DNA of 64,000 nt. Source: Methylacidiphilum kamchatkense Kam1. Its GTDB lineage: Bacteria; Verrucomicrobiota; Verrucomicrobiia; Methylacidiphilales; Methylacidiphilaceae. Shown here piece after piece: positions 19,881 through 28,488 of this stretch. The notes beneath the pieces are model-generated. The model had not been told where the DNA came from and searched no databases. It worked only from the letters and a program-made list of their open reading frames with translations. The stretch's first letter is position 1, and each line of letters starts with the position of its first letter. The translations under genes were made by a program, and so were the position numbers. The stretch spans positions 1,426,001 through 1,490,000 of the forward strand of contig NZ_CP037899.1 in the NCBI RefSeq assembly GCF_007475525.1, written 5' to 3'.

Positions 19881-20489
19881 TCATTTTGAATACAACTCCA
19901 CAACCAGTTGCTCGTTGACGATAGGTTGTATTTCTTCCCTGGTTGGAAGCCGATTCACCGTCCCCTTTAGATTATCTGCTTCTAGGGAGAGCCAATCGGG
20001 AATCCTTATACCTTTCATGGCTTCAAGATTGCGTAAGGCCAACTTTCTCGATTGAGGCTTAGGGCAAATTTCAATAACATCCCCCGGTTTAGTTCTATAA
20101 CTTGGTATATTCACCTTCTTGCCGTTGACATATATGTGACCATGGTTTACTAGTTGCCTAGCTTCCATTCTACTGGTTGCAAAACAAAGTCTATAGACGA
20201 CGTTGTCTAACCTTTGCTCAAGAAGCTGAAAGAGCACTTCTCCTGTTACTCCTTTCTTTTTATGAGCAATTTGGAAATACCTTCGAAATTGCTTTTCCAT
20301 GATCCCATACATAAACCTCAACTTTTGCTTCTCCGCCAAGGCTACCGCATAATCCGATTTCTTCTTTGTAGCCCGCTGTCCATGAACTCCTGGTGGATAA
20401 GGCTTCCGTTCTAAAGCCTTACTTGGGCCAAACAAAGCTACATTAAACCGTCTAGAAATCTTCGCTTTTGGACCAATATATTTTGCCAT
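19881..20489 (-). CDS. rpsD: 30S ribosomal protein S4
   Basis: 202 residues. Contains the S4 RNA-binding domain with RLDNVVYRLCFATSRMEARQ and LVNHGHIYVNGKKVNIPSYR. Primary 16S rRNA binder and, in many bacteria, translational repressor of the alpha operon. The N-terminal zinc cysteines of the C+ type are absent (ISRRFNVALFGPSKALERK), so this is the zinc-free form. Located between rpsK and rpoA. Confidence 0.98.
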   Translation of the reverse strand: MAKYIGPKAKISRRFNVALFGPSKALERKPYPPGVHGQRATKKKSDYAVALAEKQKLRFMYGIMEKQFRRYFQIAHKKKGVTGEVLFQLLEQRLDNVVYRLCFATSRMEARQLVNHGHIYVNGKKVNIPSYRTKPGDVIEICPKPQSRKLALRNLEAMKGIRIPDWLSLEADNLKGTVNRLPTREEIQPIVNEQLVVELYSK

Positions 20490-20517
20490 GATTTTGTTTC
20501 TCCCCCCTTTTCTTTAC

Positions 20518-21060
20518 TTAGACGCGACGCGGCTTCTTTGGTCGACACCCATTATGAGGTATTGGAGTCACATCTAAGATTGAGGTGACTTCCAATCCCA
20601 CCGCTTGCAAGGCCCTGATCGCCGATTCTCTTCCGGTTCCAGGCCCTTTGACTTTTACAATGACCTCTCTCATTCCATGTCCCATAGCTTGCCTAGCAGC
20701 ATCCTGTGCAACCAGCTGTGCCACATACGCCGTGGATTTTTTAGTCCCGCGAAACCCACACTTGCCGGCACTGGACCACGCCACCGTTTTCCCACTCATA
20801 TCGGTGATCGTCACAATAGTATTATTAAAGGTCGCCAAAATGTTCACTATTCCATTATAAATCGCCTTGCTTGCGCGAACTTTAGGTATCTTTATCTTTT
20901 CTTGCTCTTGTTCCAATGGCGTCGACAATAAATCTTCCCCCTGGTTTTCTTTCTTTTTTATGTTCTGAGCTTTTCCTGCCAACTCTGTAGTTGGCGCCAT
21001 CTGAGAATTGCCTTCCTCTTTTTTTACTTTCTGCTTTTTTTCTTGATTACCATCTGCCAT
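20518..21060 (-). CDS. rpsK: 30S ribosomal protein S11 with long N-terminal extension
   Basis: 180 residues from the ATG at 21060, which has a strong ribosome binding site (GGGAGG five bases upstream). The S11 core starts near residue 62 ([20 protein letters not shown]) and ends in the conserved [14 protein letters not shown]. Standard S11 is about 128 residues, so roughly 50 extra residues precede the core; they are rich in Lys, Glu and Gln and look disordered. Second ribosomal gene after rpsM in the alpha operon, gap about 58 bp. Confidence 0.95.
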   Translation of the reverse strand: MADGNQEKKQKVKKEEGNSQMAPTTELAGKAQNIKKKENQGEDLLSTPLEQEQEKIKIPKVRASKAIYNGIVNILATFNNTIVTITDMSGKTVAWSSAGKCGFRGTKKSTAYVAQLVAQDAARQAMGHGMREVIVKVKGPGTGRESAIRALQAVGLEVTSILDVTPIPHNGCRPKKPRRV

Positions 21061-21118
21061 TGTATCCTCCCTTTCCACACAATCACTAACTCTCCATGAA
21101 ACTTAAAACAGAACTCCC

Positions 21119-21514
21119 TTAAACCTTCCCCTTCTTAGCCTCTTTTCTTCTGACCACACCGATGGTTTTTCTAGGTCCTTTTCTTGTCCTAGCATTCGTA
21201 GAAGTTCTCTGTCCTCTTACAGGAAGCCCACGGATATGCCTTAATCCTCTATAACAACGGATGGACTGCAATCTTTTTATATTTTGTTGAACCTCTCGTC
21301 TGAGATCCCCTTCGATGACAAAACCATTTTCTTCGATTACCTGTATAATCCGATTAATCTGCTGGTTTGTCAGGTCCTTCGCTCTCATCTGAGGATTGAG
21401 TTCGGCCTGTTCACAAATGAGCTTTGCCCTCGATCTGCCAATGCCATAGATAACAGGCAATGCAGCAATCAAAGGCTTGTTACCTGGTATTTCTACACCT
21501 AAAATTCGAGCCAT
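21119..21514 (-). CDS. rpsM: 30S ribosomal protein S13
   Basis: 131 residues. Starts [20 protein letters not shown] and contains [31 protein letters not shown] and [13 protein letters not shown]. Binds the 30S head and contacts tRNA and L5. Begins 22 bp after rpmJ, as in most alpha operons. Confidence 0.98.
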   Translation of the reverse strand: MARILGVEIPGNKPLIAALPVIYGIGRSRAKLICEQAELNPQMRAKDLTNQQINRIIQVIEENGFVIEGDLRREVQQNIKRLQSIRCYRGLRHIRGLPVRGQRTSTNARTRKGPRKTIGVVRRKEAKKGKV

Positions 21515-21535
21515 TCTATCCTTTCAATTTAAAAA

Positions 21536-21652
21536 TTAACCCTGTCTTTGTTTCAAGCGAGGATTCTTTTTATTTATAATATAAATTCTTCCTTTTCTTC
21601 GAACGACTTGACAATTGGCTGTCCGTCTTTTTACTGAAGCTCTTACTTTCAT
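21536..21652 (-). CDS. rpmJ: 50S ribosomal protein L36, zinc-free form
   Basis: 38 residues, starting [20 protein letters not shown] and ending NPRLKQRQG. The frame [22 protein letters not shown] is unmistakable. The usual C+ form binds zinc with three Cys and one His; here only one Cys remains (NCQVV) and the His before KQRQG is Leu, so zinc cannot be bound in the normal way. Located between map and rpsM; infA, which commonly precedes rpmJ, is not here. Confidence 0.96.
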   Translation of the reverse strand: MKVRASVKRRTANCQVVRRKGRIYIINKKNPRLKQRQG

Positions 21653-21730
21653 TGCTTCTCCTAGTGTTAATTAAAAAAGCAGAAGGTTTTTCAATAATCA
21701 AAAAAGAAAAAAAATCAAGATTTTTTTATC

Positions 21731-22513
21731 CTAAAAAGCGGTATGATACGCTAACTCTACATTATCTTCGGTTAAAGTCAAAATTTCCGGGCCATTCTTG
21801 GTAATCAAAACGGTATGCTCAAAATGAGCTGATCTTTGCCCATCTTCCGTAACAGCGGTCCAACCATCTGGCATCATGAGCACTTTTCCAGATCCTTTGT
21901 TAACCATTGGTTCGATGGCTATGATCATTCCTGCTTTTAACTTGGGTCCTTGACCTGGTTTTCCAAAATTCGGAACGTGAGGTTTTTCATGGAGTTTTCG
22001 ACCTACTCCATGGCCTACAAACTCCTTAACTACTTGATAGCCTTGCTCAAGAACATACCTTTCAATTGCCGAAGAAATATCCCCAATTCTATTCCCTTCT
22101 TGCGCCTGTGCGATGCCAAGCATAAGGGCTTTGTTGGTCACTTCAATTAACCGTAAATCCTCTACATCAACCGTTCCGACAGGATAAGTCTTGGCTGTAT
22201 CCCCTATCCACCCATCAAGAATAATACCTACATCTAACTTTACAAGGTCTCCATACTGGATTTTTCTCTTGCCTCCAATCCCATGGACCACTTCTTCATT
22301 GATCGATATACAGATATTTCCAGGAAAGCCTCTATAACCTAAAAACGCACTCTTTGCTCCATAGGATGCGATAAGATGGGCCGCATACTTATCCACTTCC
22401 TCCGTAGTGATCCCTGGAGCAAGAATAGGCCTTATTTTTTCTATTATTTCTGTGACGACTCTGCAGCTACGCCGCATCGCCTCAATTTCTTTGCCTCTTT
22501 TAATGGGTATCAC
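21731..22513 (-). CDS. map: Methionine aminopeptidase type I
   Basis: Removes the initiator Met from nascent proteins. About 260 residues from GTG 22513, which gives the family start (V/M)IPIKRGKEIEAMRRSC; a TTG 12 codons upstream is also open. Metal ligands are seen in VKLDVGIILDGWIGDTAKT (two Asp), EFVGHGVGRKLHEKPHVPN (His), AIEPMVN (Glu) and FEHTVLITKNG (Glu side of the C-terminal motif lies just before). Placed between rpsT and rpmJ, as is frequent near the spc/alpha junction, though secY, adk and infA are missing from this neighbourhood. Confidence 0.95.
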   Translation of the reverse strand: MIPIKRGKEIEAMRRSCRVVTEIIEKIRPILAPGITTEEVDKYAAHLIASYGAKSAFLGYRGFPGNICISINEEVVHGIGGKRKIQYGDLVKLDVGIILDGWIGDTAKTYPVGTVDVEDLRLIEVTNKALMLGIAQAQEGNRIGDISSAIERYVLEQGYQVVKEFVGHGVGRKLHEKPHVPNFGKPGQGPKLKAGMIIAIEPMVNKGSGKVLMMPDGWTAVTEDGQRSAHFEHTVLITKNGPEILTLTEDNVELAYHTAF

Positions 22514-22584
22514 TGGAACAGTAAAAGGTGAAAAAATTAGAAAAATCAAATTAAATATAATATAAACATAGCAGAGTTAGCGAT

Positions 22585-22854
22585 TCAAACAGAACTAATT
22601 TTCTCAATTTTTTTCAATAATCGTTTCTTCTTTCGATTCGCAGTATTGGCTACAAGCTTCTTTCTTTTAACCAATCGATCCAGTAAGGATTGAATGGTGG
22701 GGAAAAAAGACAGAGCTTCCTCTTTCTTTTTGGCATCAATCAATGCCTTGAGTTGTTTTAACTGCTCTTTTAATTCTTTCTTCGCTCTTAGATTAAAAAT
22801 GCGCTTTCTTTCGCTTTTCCGTTGGTTCTTTTCAGCCGATTTTGTATTAGGCAT
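22585..22854 (-). CDS. rpsT: 30S ribosomal protein S20
   Basis: 89 residues, very Lys-rich. Starts MPNTKSAEKNQRKSERKRIF and has the late motif LVANTANRKKKRLLKKI, as in S20. Binds 16S rRNA early in assembly. Stands 72 bp upstream of map on the same strand; S20 is usually a separate gene, so its place at the head of this cluster is a local arrangement. Divergent from argS. Confidence 0.95.
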   Translation of the reverse strand: MPNTKSAEKNQRKSERKRIFNLRAKKELKEQLKQLKALIDAKKKEEALSFFPTIQSLLDRLVKRKKLVANTANRKKKRLLKKIEKISSV

Positions 22855-22997
22855 AAGAAAAAGTAATTTCAGAACATTTGATGGAATGTCAAGTAAAAGA
22901 AAAATAATTTTAAAAACTTCTCTTCCTCACTATCTTCTTTTGGATCCTCCGAAGATGGGATAAAAAAAAATTTGTAAGAGCTCAGCTAAAAAGAACT

Positions 22998-24740
22998 ATG
23001 AAAATTCCTCAAGATTGGATTTTTGAAAAACTAAAAGCAGCCCTTTCTGAAAAATTTGGTCAAACCGACCATATTCCAATAGTCGAACCCTGTTCCAATC
23101 CTTCCTTTGGAGATTATCAAACCAATATCGCATTTCTAATGGCCAGTCAACTCAAAGAAAATCCAAGGAAATTAGCCGAAGAGTTTGCGAGGATCATTGG
23201 AGAAAACTCCGTAACTTTTTATCCTGAAGTCGGAGGCAATGGATTCATTAATTTTAAAGTAAAACCAAAGGCTTACCTGAATGCTTTCCTTGCAATCCGT
23301 TCCGACCCTCGACTTGGCATTGAACAGACTAAAGAGCCACAGACAATCGTGATCGATTTTTCAAGCCCAAATATCGCAAAAGAATTACATGTAGGCCATC
23401 TTCGCAGCACGATTCTTGGAGATGTCTTAAGAAGACTCAATCTTTTTTTAGGCCATCGTGTCATTGCGGACAATCATCTTGGAGATTGGGGAACACAGTT
23501 TGGAATGGTGCTTTTAGGATACAAAAAATACGGCAATCCGCTTGATTTAGCCGAAAAACCCTTGGAGTATCTGGAAGGACTCTATGTGAGAATCCAAAAA
23601 GAAGCAAAAGAATCTGAAAGCATTAAGGAAGAAGCAAAAAGAGAATTACAAAAATTACAGTCTGGTGACAGCGAAAACTTAAAACTTTGGGATGTCTTTG
23701 TCCATGCTTCCCTAAAAGAATTAGACAAAATTTATCAAAAGCTTAATGTAAAATTCGATTATTCCCTTGGAGAAAGCGTGTATAATCCTATGCTTCCAGG
23801 GGTTGTCGAAGCACTTCTTCAAAAAGGGATTGCTCGATACAGCGAAGGGGCCGTTTGTGTGTTTTTCAACAAAGACTTCCCAGAATTAGTTGATAAGCCC
23901 ATGCTCATCCAAAAAACTGATGGCGCCTATCTGTATGCCACAACGGATATTGCTACCCTTCTTTTCCGTTTGAGTAACTGGCAAGCCCATAAAATCATAT
24001 ATGTCACTGACTCAAGACAAAAACTGCACTTCCAGCAACTTTTTGCCCTTGCTCGACTACTCGGCATCAATATTCAGCTCGAACACGTTTATTTCGGATC
24101 GATCCTTGGAGAAGACAAAAAACCTCTCAAAACTAGGGAAGGAACATCAATAAAGCTAAGGGAGCTTTTAGAGGAAGCGGTCAATCGAGCCTACCAGATT
24201 ATAGATGAAAAAAGAAAGGATTTGTCTGAGGATAAAAAAAGAGAGATAGCCAATGCTGTCGGAATAGGGGCTTTGAAATACGCCGATCTTTCTCAAAATC
24301 GAATCCTCGATTATATTTTTAGCTGGGAAAAACTCCTTTCTCTTGAAGGGAATACCGCACCTTATCTTCTAAACGCCCATGTTCGAATTTGCTCTATTTT
24401 AAAAAAAGCTGCTTCCTCTAGTTGTGGTTCTACCCTAGGTTTTACCTCTTTAAAATTCGAAACCGACACCCTCCACCCTCAAGAAATAGAACTGATGAAA
24501 GCGGTTTTAAGCTTCAAATATTCCTTATTCCTTGCAGCCAAAGAAAATAGCCCGCACCATCTTTGTAACTATCTCTATCACCTGGCAAAAGTCTTTCACA
24601 AATTCTATGAACAATGCCCTGTCTTAGGTGCATCGACGGAATCCTCAAAGCAGCTACGCCTAGCCTTTTGCGACTTTACGCAACGCACCCTTTCTTTAGG
24701 ACTAGAGCTTTTAGGCATCGAGCCTTTGAAAGAAATGTAA
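22998..24740 (+). CDS. argS: Arginyl-tRNA synthetase
   Basis: 580 residues, class I synthetase charging tRNA-Arg. N-terminal Arg-S domain (PCSNPSFGDYQTNIAFLMAS), the HIGH box as LHVGHLRSTILGDVL (about residue 133), the ArgRS-specific KMSKS equivalent KPLKTREGTSIKLRELLEEA, and a C-terminal DALR anticodon-binding domain (FHKFYEQCPVL). Intact. Upstream is the divergent rpsT, with about 140 bp between. Confidence 0.97.
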   Translation: MKIPQDWIFEKLKAALSEKFGQTDHIPIVEPCSNPSFGDYQTNIAFLMASQLKENPRKLAEEFARIIGENSVTFYPEVGGNGFINFKVKPKAYLNAFLAIRSDPRLGIEQTKEPQTIVIDFSSPNIAKELHVGHLRSTILGDVLRRLNLFLGHRVIADNHLGDWGTQFGMVLLGYKKYGNPLDLAEKPLEYLEGLYVRIQKEAKESESIKEEAKRELQKLQSGDSENLKLWDVFVHASLKELDKIYQKLNVKFDYSLGESVYNPMLPGVVEALLQKGIARYSEGAVCVFFNKDFPELVDKPMLIQKTDGAYLYATTDIATLLFRLSNWQAHKIIYVTDSRQKLHFQQLFALARLLGINIQLEHVYFGSILGEDKKPLKTREGTSIKLRELLEEAVNRAYQIIDEKRKDLSEDKKREIANAVGIGALKYADLSQNRILDYIFSWEKLLSLEGNTAPYLLNAHVRICSILKKAASSSCGSTLGFTSLKFETDTLHPQEIELMKAVLSFKYSLFLAAKENSPHHLCNYLYHLAKVFHKFYEQCPVLGASTESSKQLRLAFCDFTQRTLSLGLELLGIEPLKEM

Positions 24741-24852
24741 TAGATTGGACAGACAAGCTTGCCAGTAAGAAGAAGGAATGCCAGAAAGATTAGAACTCCA
24801 GAGAAAAAATCAATTTCTATAATTTTTTTTATGGAATAATCATTTTATATTC

Positions 24853-24876
24853 ATACAATTATTGCCTATATTGTAT
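24853..24876. promoter_or_regulatory. Inverted repeat upstream of the sensor kinase gene
   Basis: A perfect 7-bp inverted repeat, ATACAAT - 10 nt - ATTGTAT, 40 bp upstream of the kinase start codon. Flanking AATAA and TTATT extend the dyad symmetry outward imperfectly. Spacing of one helical turn between half-site edges suits a dimeric HTH regulator, possibly the adjacent LuxR-type response regulator. Function is inferred from position only. Confidence 0.35.
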
Positions 24877-24915
24877 AAGGTTATTATTTAGAACGAAAAT
24901 ATTGTCTCTATTACG

Positions 24916-26007
24916 ATGGATAACGGATGGCTCGATGAAGAGAAAAGATGTACTTTTACTATTTCTCAATGTCTTCAAGGAGAAGTAGAACCTTCTTACT
25001 GTAGTATCGCTCAATGGATTTTTAATGTTATCCATAATATTGCCGAAGGGTTACTTGTTTTAGATAGTGAAGGGAACATTAAGCTTTCCAATAAGGCCGC
25101 TGAAGAGCTTTTCGGCTATTATAGAATGGAACTTTTTCGCAAACCCTTCGTCGAACTCCTTGCCCCTCCCTATCGCCAGAAGTGGATCCGAACCTTTTTA
25201 GCTAAAAAGAAAAAAAAACCAATCAACCAATATGAACTTTTAGGTCAAAAGAAAGACAAAACAACTTTTTTCATGGAGATCTCGGTGAGCGAAGTCTTCT
25301 TAAAGGAAGGAAAAGTTTTAAGCGTTCTTGTAAGGGATATTAGAGAAAGAAAAGCTCTAGAAAAGGCAGCCTTAGAAGCTAGCGAACACGAAAGACAAAG
25401 AATAGGCCAAGACATTCATGATAGTCTCTGCCAGTTATTGATTGGTATTGAGTTTAAAGCTCAGTTTTTATCCCAAGAACTTCGAGAAAAGTCAGCCGTA
25501 GGTCATGAGCTAGCCTCTGAAATCGCCAAGTTAGCTAGAGAAGCAGCAACTTCAGCTCGGGACATAGCTAAAGGACTAGCGCCACTGGCGATGTCTACCT
25601 CCGATCTGATTGCTTCCTTAATGGACTTGGCTCAAAATACGGGGAAAAACACCCCCATCACCTGTCAGTTTCATTTGATTGGAGAACCTGTTGTTCCCAA
25701 CCCTTCTTTTGCTATCCAACTTTATCGAATCGCCCAAGAAGCTGTTAATAACGTGATCAAACACTCCGGGGCCTCGCACGTCGACATCACTTTTGGGGAG
25801 ACATCCGGAACGGTTTTTCTTCAAGTGGAAGACAATGGCATTGGGATGAAAATGAAAGAGGGGATAAATAAAGGGTTAGGTTTCCGGTCGATGCTCTATC
25901 GTGCGGGAATGATCGGTGCTAATTTGAGTATCGATTCTCTGCCTGGAAAAGGGACAAAAATCATTTGCAGTTTGCCTTCTTTCCAAAATACTAAAACCAA
26001 TGGGTAA
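24916..26007 (+). CDS. PAS domain sensor histidine kinase, NarX/HisKA_3 type
   Basis: 363 residues without a membrane helix, so a cytoplasmic sensor. PAS domain about 35-150 (IAEGLLVLDSEGNIKLSNKA), the phosphoacceptor in ERQRIGQDIHDSLCQLLIGI (His about 175), and an HATPase domain with AQEAVNNVIKHSGASHV (N box), VEDNGIGM (G1) and LGFRSMLYRAGMIGA. Pairs with the response regulator that overlaps its 3' end by 8 bp. Signal unknown; PAS domains of this type often bind heme, flavin or small ligands, but no ligand residues are evident. Confidence 0.92.
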   Translation: MDNGWLDEEKRCTFTISQCLQGEVEPSYCSIAQWIFNVIHNIAEGLLVLDSEGNIKLSNKAAEELFGYYRMELFRKPFVELLAPPYRQKWIRTFLAKKKKKPINQYELLGQKKDKTTFFMEISVSEVFLKEGKVLSVLVRDIRERKALEKAALEASEHERQRIGQDIHDSLCQLLIGIEFKAQFLSQELREKSAVGHELASEIAKLAREAATSARDIAKGLAPLAMSTSDLIASLMDLAQNTGKNTPITCQFHLIGEPVVPNPSFAIQLYRIAQEAVNNVIKHSGASHVDITFGETSGTVFLQVEDNGIGMKMKEGINKGLGFRSMLYRAGMIGANLSIDSLPGKGTKIICSLPSFQNTKTNG

Positions 26008-26713
26008 GAATAATATGATGAAGGAACGATCTACCGAAACCAAAAAAAGAGGGGTGCTCATCGTTGACGATCATGCCGTACTCCGAGAGGGTTTAGCGCA
26101 TATTATTGGAACAGATCCATCCCTCTATGTATGCGGAATGGCTGAAAATGCGCAAAAGGGATTTGAACTTGTCGAAAAGTTAAAACCAGATATTGTTCTA
26201 GTTGATATTTCCTTACCAGGCAAAAGCGGTCTGGAGCTTGTCAAAGACATTCATGCTATTTACCCTGAAATTCCGATTCTGGTGCTCTCCATGCATGAAG
26301 AATCACTGTTTGCTGAAAGGCTGTTAAGAGCAGGTGCTAGAGGCTACTTAATGAAATCGGAAGGGGGTGAAAAACTACTGCAAGCTATCAACAGGATTCT
26401 AGAGGGCAACATTTTTGTTAGTGATGAAATTTCTTCCAGGATCCTAGAAGGCTTTACAGGGAAAAAAAGCTCACCTTTCAAGGCTAGCCCTTTAGGAAAA
26501 TTGAGCGATAGGGAACTGGAAGTCTTTCAATTGATCGGCAAAGGACTTAGCTCCAGACAGATTGCCGAACAGCTGCATTTAAGTATCAAAACTGTCGAGG
26601 CTTATAGAGCTAGTATCAAACAAAAATTAAAACTACAGAGTGGCACTGAGCTGGTTCATTATGCCATCTCATGGCATCAAACAAATATTTCTTCTGGGCA
26701 AACAGATTTTTAA
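26000..26713 (+). CDS. NarL/LuxR-family response regulator
   Basis: 237 residues. Receiver domain about 17-135 with acidic pocket in VLIVDDHAVLREGL, phosphoacceptor Asp in DIVLVDISLPGKSG, and Lys in GYLMKSEGG. C-terminal LuxR HTH (LSDRELEVFQLIGKGLSSRQ, then IAEQLHLSIKTVEAYR). DNA-binding partner of the overlapping kinase. The ATG at 26000 is used; a second ATG pair at 26015 is possible. Confidence 0.94.
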   Translation: MGKNNMMKERSTETKKRGVLIVDDHAVLREGLAHIIGTDPSLYVCGMAENAQKGFELVEKLKPDIVLVDISLPGKSGLELVKDIHAIYPEIPILVLSMHEESLFAERLLRAGARGYLMKSEGGEKLLQAINRILEGNIFVSDEISSRILEGFTGKKSSPFKASPLGKLSDRELEVFQLIGKGLSSRQIAEQLHLSIKTVEAYRASIKQKLKLQSGTELVHYAISWHQTNISSGQTDF

Positions 26714-26785
26714 CTGTTTTTTTTGCACATTTTTTTCTTTTTTAAGAAACCAAATGAATGCTTTTGTGCGTAAAACTTTTGCTGC

Positions 26786-28312
26786 ATGAATTCCTCTTAC
26801 CTCCACCACTCCAGTATTCTTCCTCCCTCTCTTTTTGATTCCTCAGCATTACAATCCTTTAGTTTCTTTTTAATCCTTCTGGGTTTCTCTTTATGTTGGG
26901 GAATATTTATAAATTTTTTTCTTCTTTTCCCCAAAATTTTGAAGATTCTCCAACCTTGTTCTCAGAGAAACTACCAGCCACTAAGAAAAAAGCTTTACTT
27001 TCTGGTATTTTTTTCTTTTGTTTGTCTTTCAGCAGGTTATGTATTTAAGCTGATTGTTCATCCCTCTCCTTTAATTGGACTAGGGATTTTCTATTTCCTT
27101 ATAGCCTTTTTCTTGCACAGCCTCCTACAGGCTAACCAATCGAGCCCTCCTCCATTCATTGGATTGGCCAGTGGGGTTTTCCTGCTCATCGGCGAAGTTT
27201 TCTATCTTAGAGAAGTGAAATCCTTCTCCACTTTCGGTTTTTTGACCTGTCTGGAAATAATTTGTTTAGAAATACTTTCTGGTAGTTCTCTGATTTTTCT
27301 TTTGAACGTGGTCCCCCTTGTGGAAGGACAAGGTATCAGAAGGGTGTTGAGTTTTTCCCTTGCTAGGCTAGGTAGCCTTCTGGATATTCCTATGGCGCTA
27401 TTTTTTTTAAGCCTGCTTTGGCTCTCCTTTGAAAGCTCCCTCTATACCACCAGTCCTTTTTTCCTTATTACTCCATGGTTTTGCATCCTTTGTAGTCTTT
27501 TGCTTTTATTCCGCATCTATCATCAACTTTTGGCAGAGCCGCGGTTTACCGGGATACTCATGAGATCTTTAGGGCCAAATCATTTCCAGTTTTCCTTTAG
27601 AAAACTCCCATTGCCAAGCAGCATAAAAATAACCTCCTTTTCTCTTCCTAGCTATGTTTTAGAATGCTGGACTTGCTGGATTCTTCTGCTATTGATAGCC
27701 TTCCGAGGCACTTCTCTTTTTTCTTCTGCCCTGCTGCCTTTCCAAGAGCATTTTGTCGGTAAAACCGGCATCTTTTCCTTCTCTTTCCATCCCCTTTCTC
27801 CTGCTCCCTTTAAACTACAACTTTCTAGTGTTGAAAATAATTCGCTGTCTTCTATACAAAGCCTCGTTCTTATCCTCAATGATCGCTCCAGTCCGTTTCA
27901 TGTCATTGCTCCTTCCTTGAAAAAGGAAAAGGAAGGGGCTTATTACTTTTCAGCAAAAAATTTTTCTCATCCAGGAAATTGGCAAATAAAGATCTTAACT
28001 AAGACAAAAGATGCCAGAGCTTTCCACACGGAAGGATCTTTTGAAATCCATATTCCTTCAGGATGGAATCCTAACCCTTTTCCCCTACGTCCTTTTGTTG
28101 TTTTTATGCTTTTAGTGATCTCCTTTACCATCCTTTTACTCTTTATTTCCCTCTATCGGTTTAGTGTCTCCTTCGCTACGGAAACGAAAATCTTGGCCAA
28201 TGACACCAATGGAGCTGAAATATTCGTTAACTATTTTGGCCCTAATGTCCGTTCTAAACTTGCCACTTTCTGTTCTGCCTTGATCCTTCTTGGAATAGCC
28301 TTCTTGTTTTAA
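26786..28312 (+). CDS. Large integral membrane protein, unknown (CopD-like architecture)
   Basis: 508 residues. About eight or nine hydrophobic helices to residue ~320 (FSFFLILLGFSLCWGIFINF, YFLVFFSFVCLSAGYVFKLI and others), then a soluble, beta-rich segment of about 100 residues (FKLQLSSVENNSLSSIQSLV, PGNWQIKILTKTKDA), and two final hydrophobic stretches. A many-helix membrane body followed by an Ig-like domain recalls CopD/YtkA-type proteins, but no clear Cu-binding His/Met set is visible in the soluble part. Starts 72 bp after the response regulator. Function not assigned. Confidence 0.6.
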   Translation: MNSSYLHHSSILPPSLFDSSALQSFSFFLILLGFSLCWGIFINFFLLFPKILKILQPCSQRNYQPLRKKLYFLVFFSFVCLSAGYVFKLIVHPSPLIGLGIFYFLIAFFLHSLLQANQSSPPPFIGLASGVFLLIGEVFYLREVKSFSTFGFLTCLEIICLEILSGSSLIFLLNVVPLVEGQGIRRVLSFSLARLGSLLDIPMALFFLSLLWLSFESSLYTTSPFFLITPWFCILCSLLLLFRIYHQLLAEPRFTGILMRSLGPNHFQFSFRKLPLPSSIKITSFSLPSYVLECWTCWILLLLIAFRGTSLFSSALLPFQEHFVGKTGIFSFSFHPLSPAPFKLQLSSVENNSLSSIQSLVLILNDRSSPFHVIAPSLKKEKEGAYYFSAKNFSHPGNWQIKILTKTKDARAFHTEGSFEIHIPSGWNPNPFPLRPFVVFMLLVISFTILLLFISLYRFSVSFATETKILANDTNGAEIFVNYFGPNVRSKLATFCSALILLGIAFLF

Positions 28313-28398
28313 GCTTGATTTTTTTTATGATCCAAGTAGCTTCTTTATTTTTCTTGCACCAATATGTTATGTCTGCTTTGCTAAATCTATAACTGGTT

Positions 28399-28470
28399 GA
28401 CCCCATGGTGTAGTGGTCAGCACTCCACCCTTTCACGGTGGCAGCACGGGTTCGAATCCCGTTGGGGTCG
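28399..28470 (+). tRNA. tRNA-Glu (UUC)
   Basis: Cloverleaf reads directly: acceptor GACCCCA pairs with TGGGGTC, D arm, anticodon stem CCACC/GGTGG around loop CTTTCAC (anticodon TTC), T arm ACGGG-TTCGAAT-CCCGT, discriminator G. The 3' CCA is not encoded. About 87 bp after the membrane protein gene and 18 bp before the DUF763 start codon. Confidence 0.95.
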
Positions 28471-28488
28471 ATTGTGGTGCTGCTTTTC

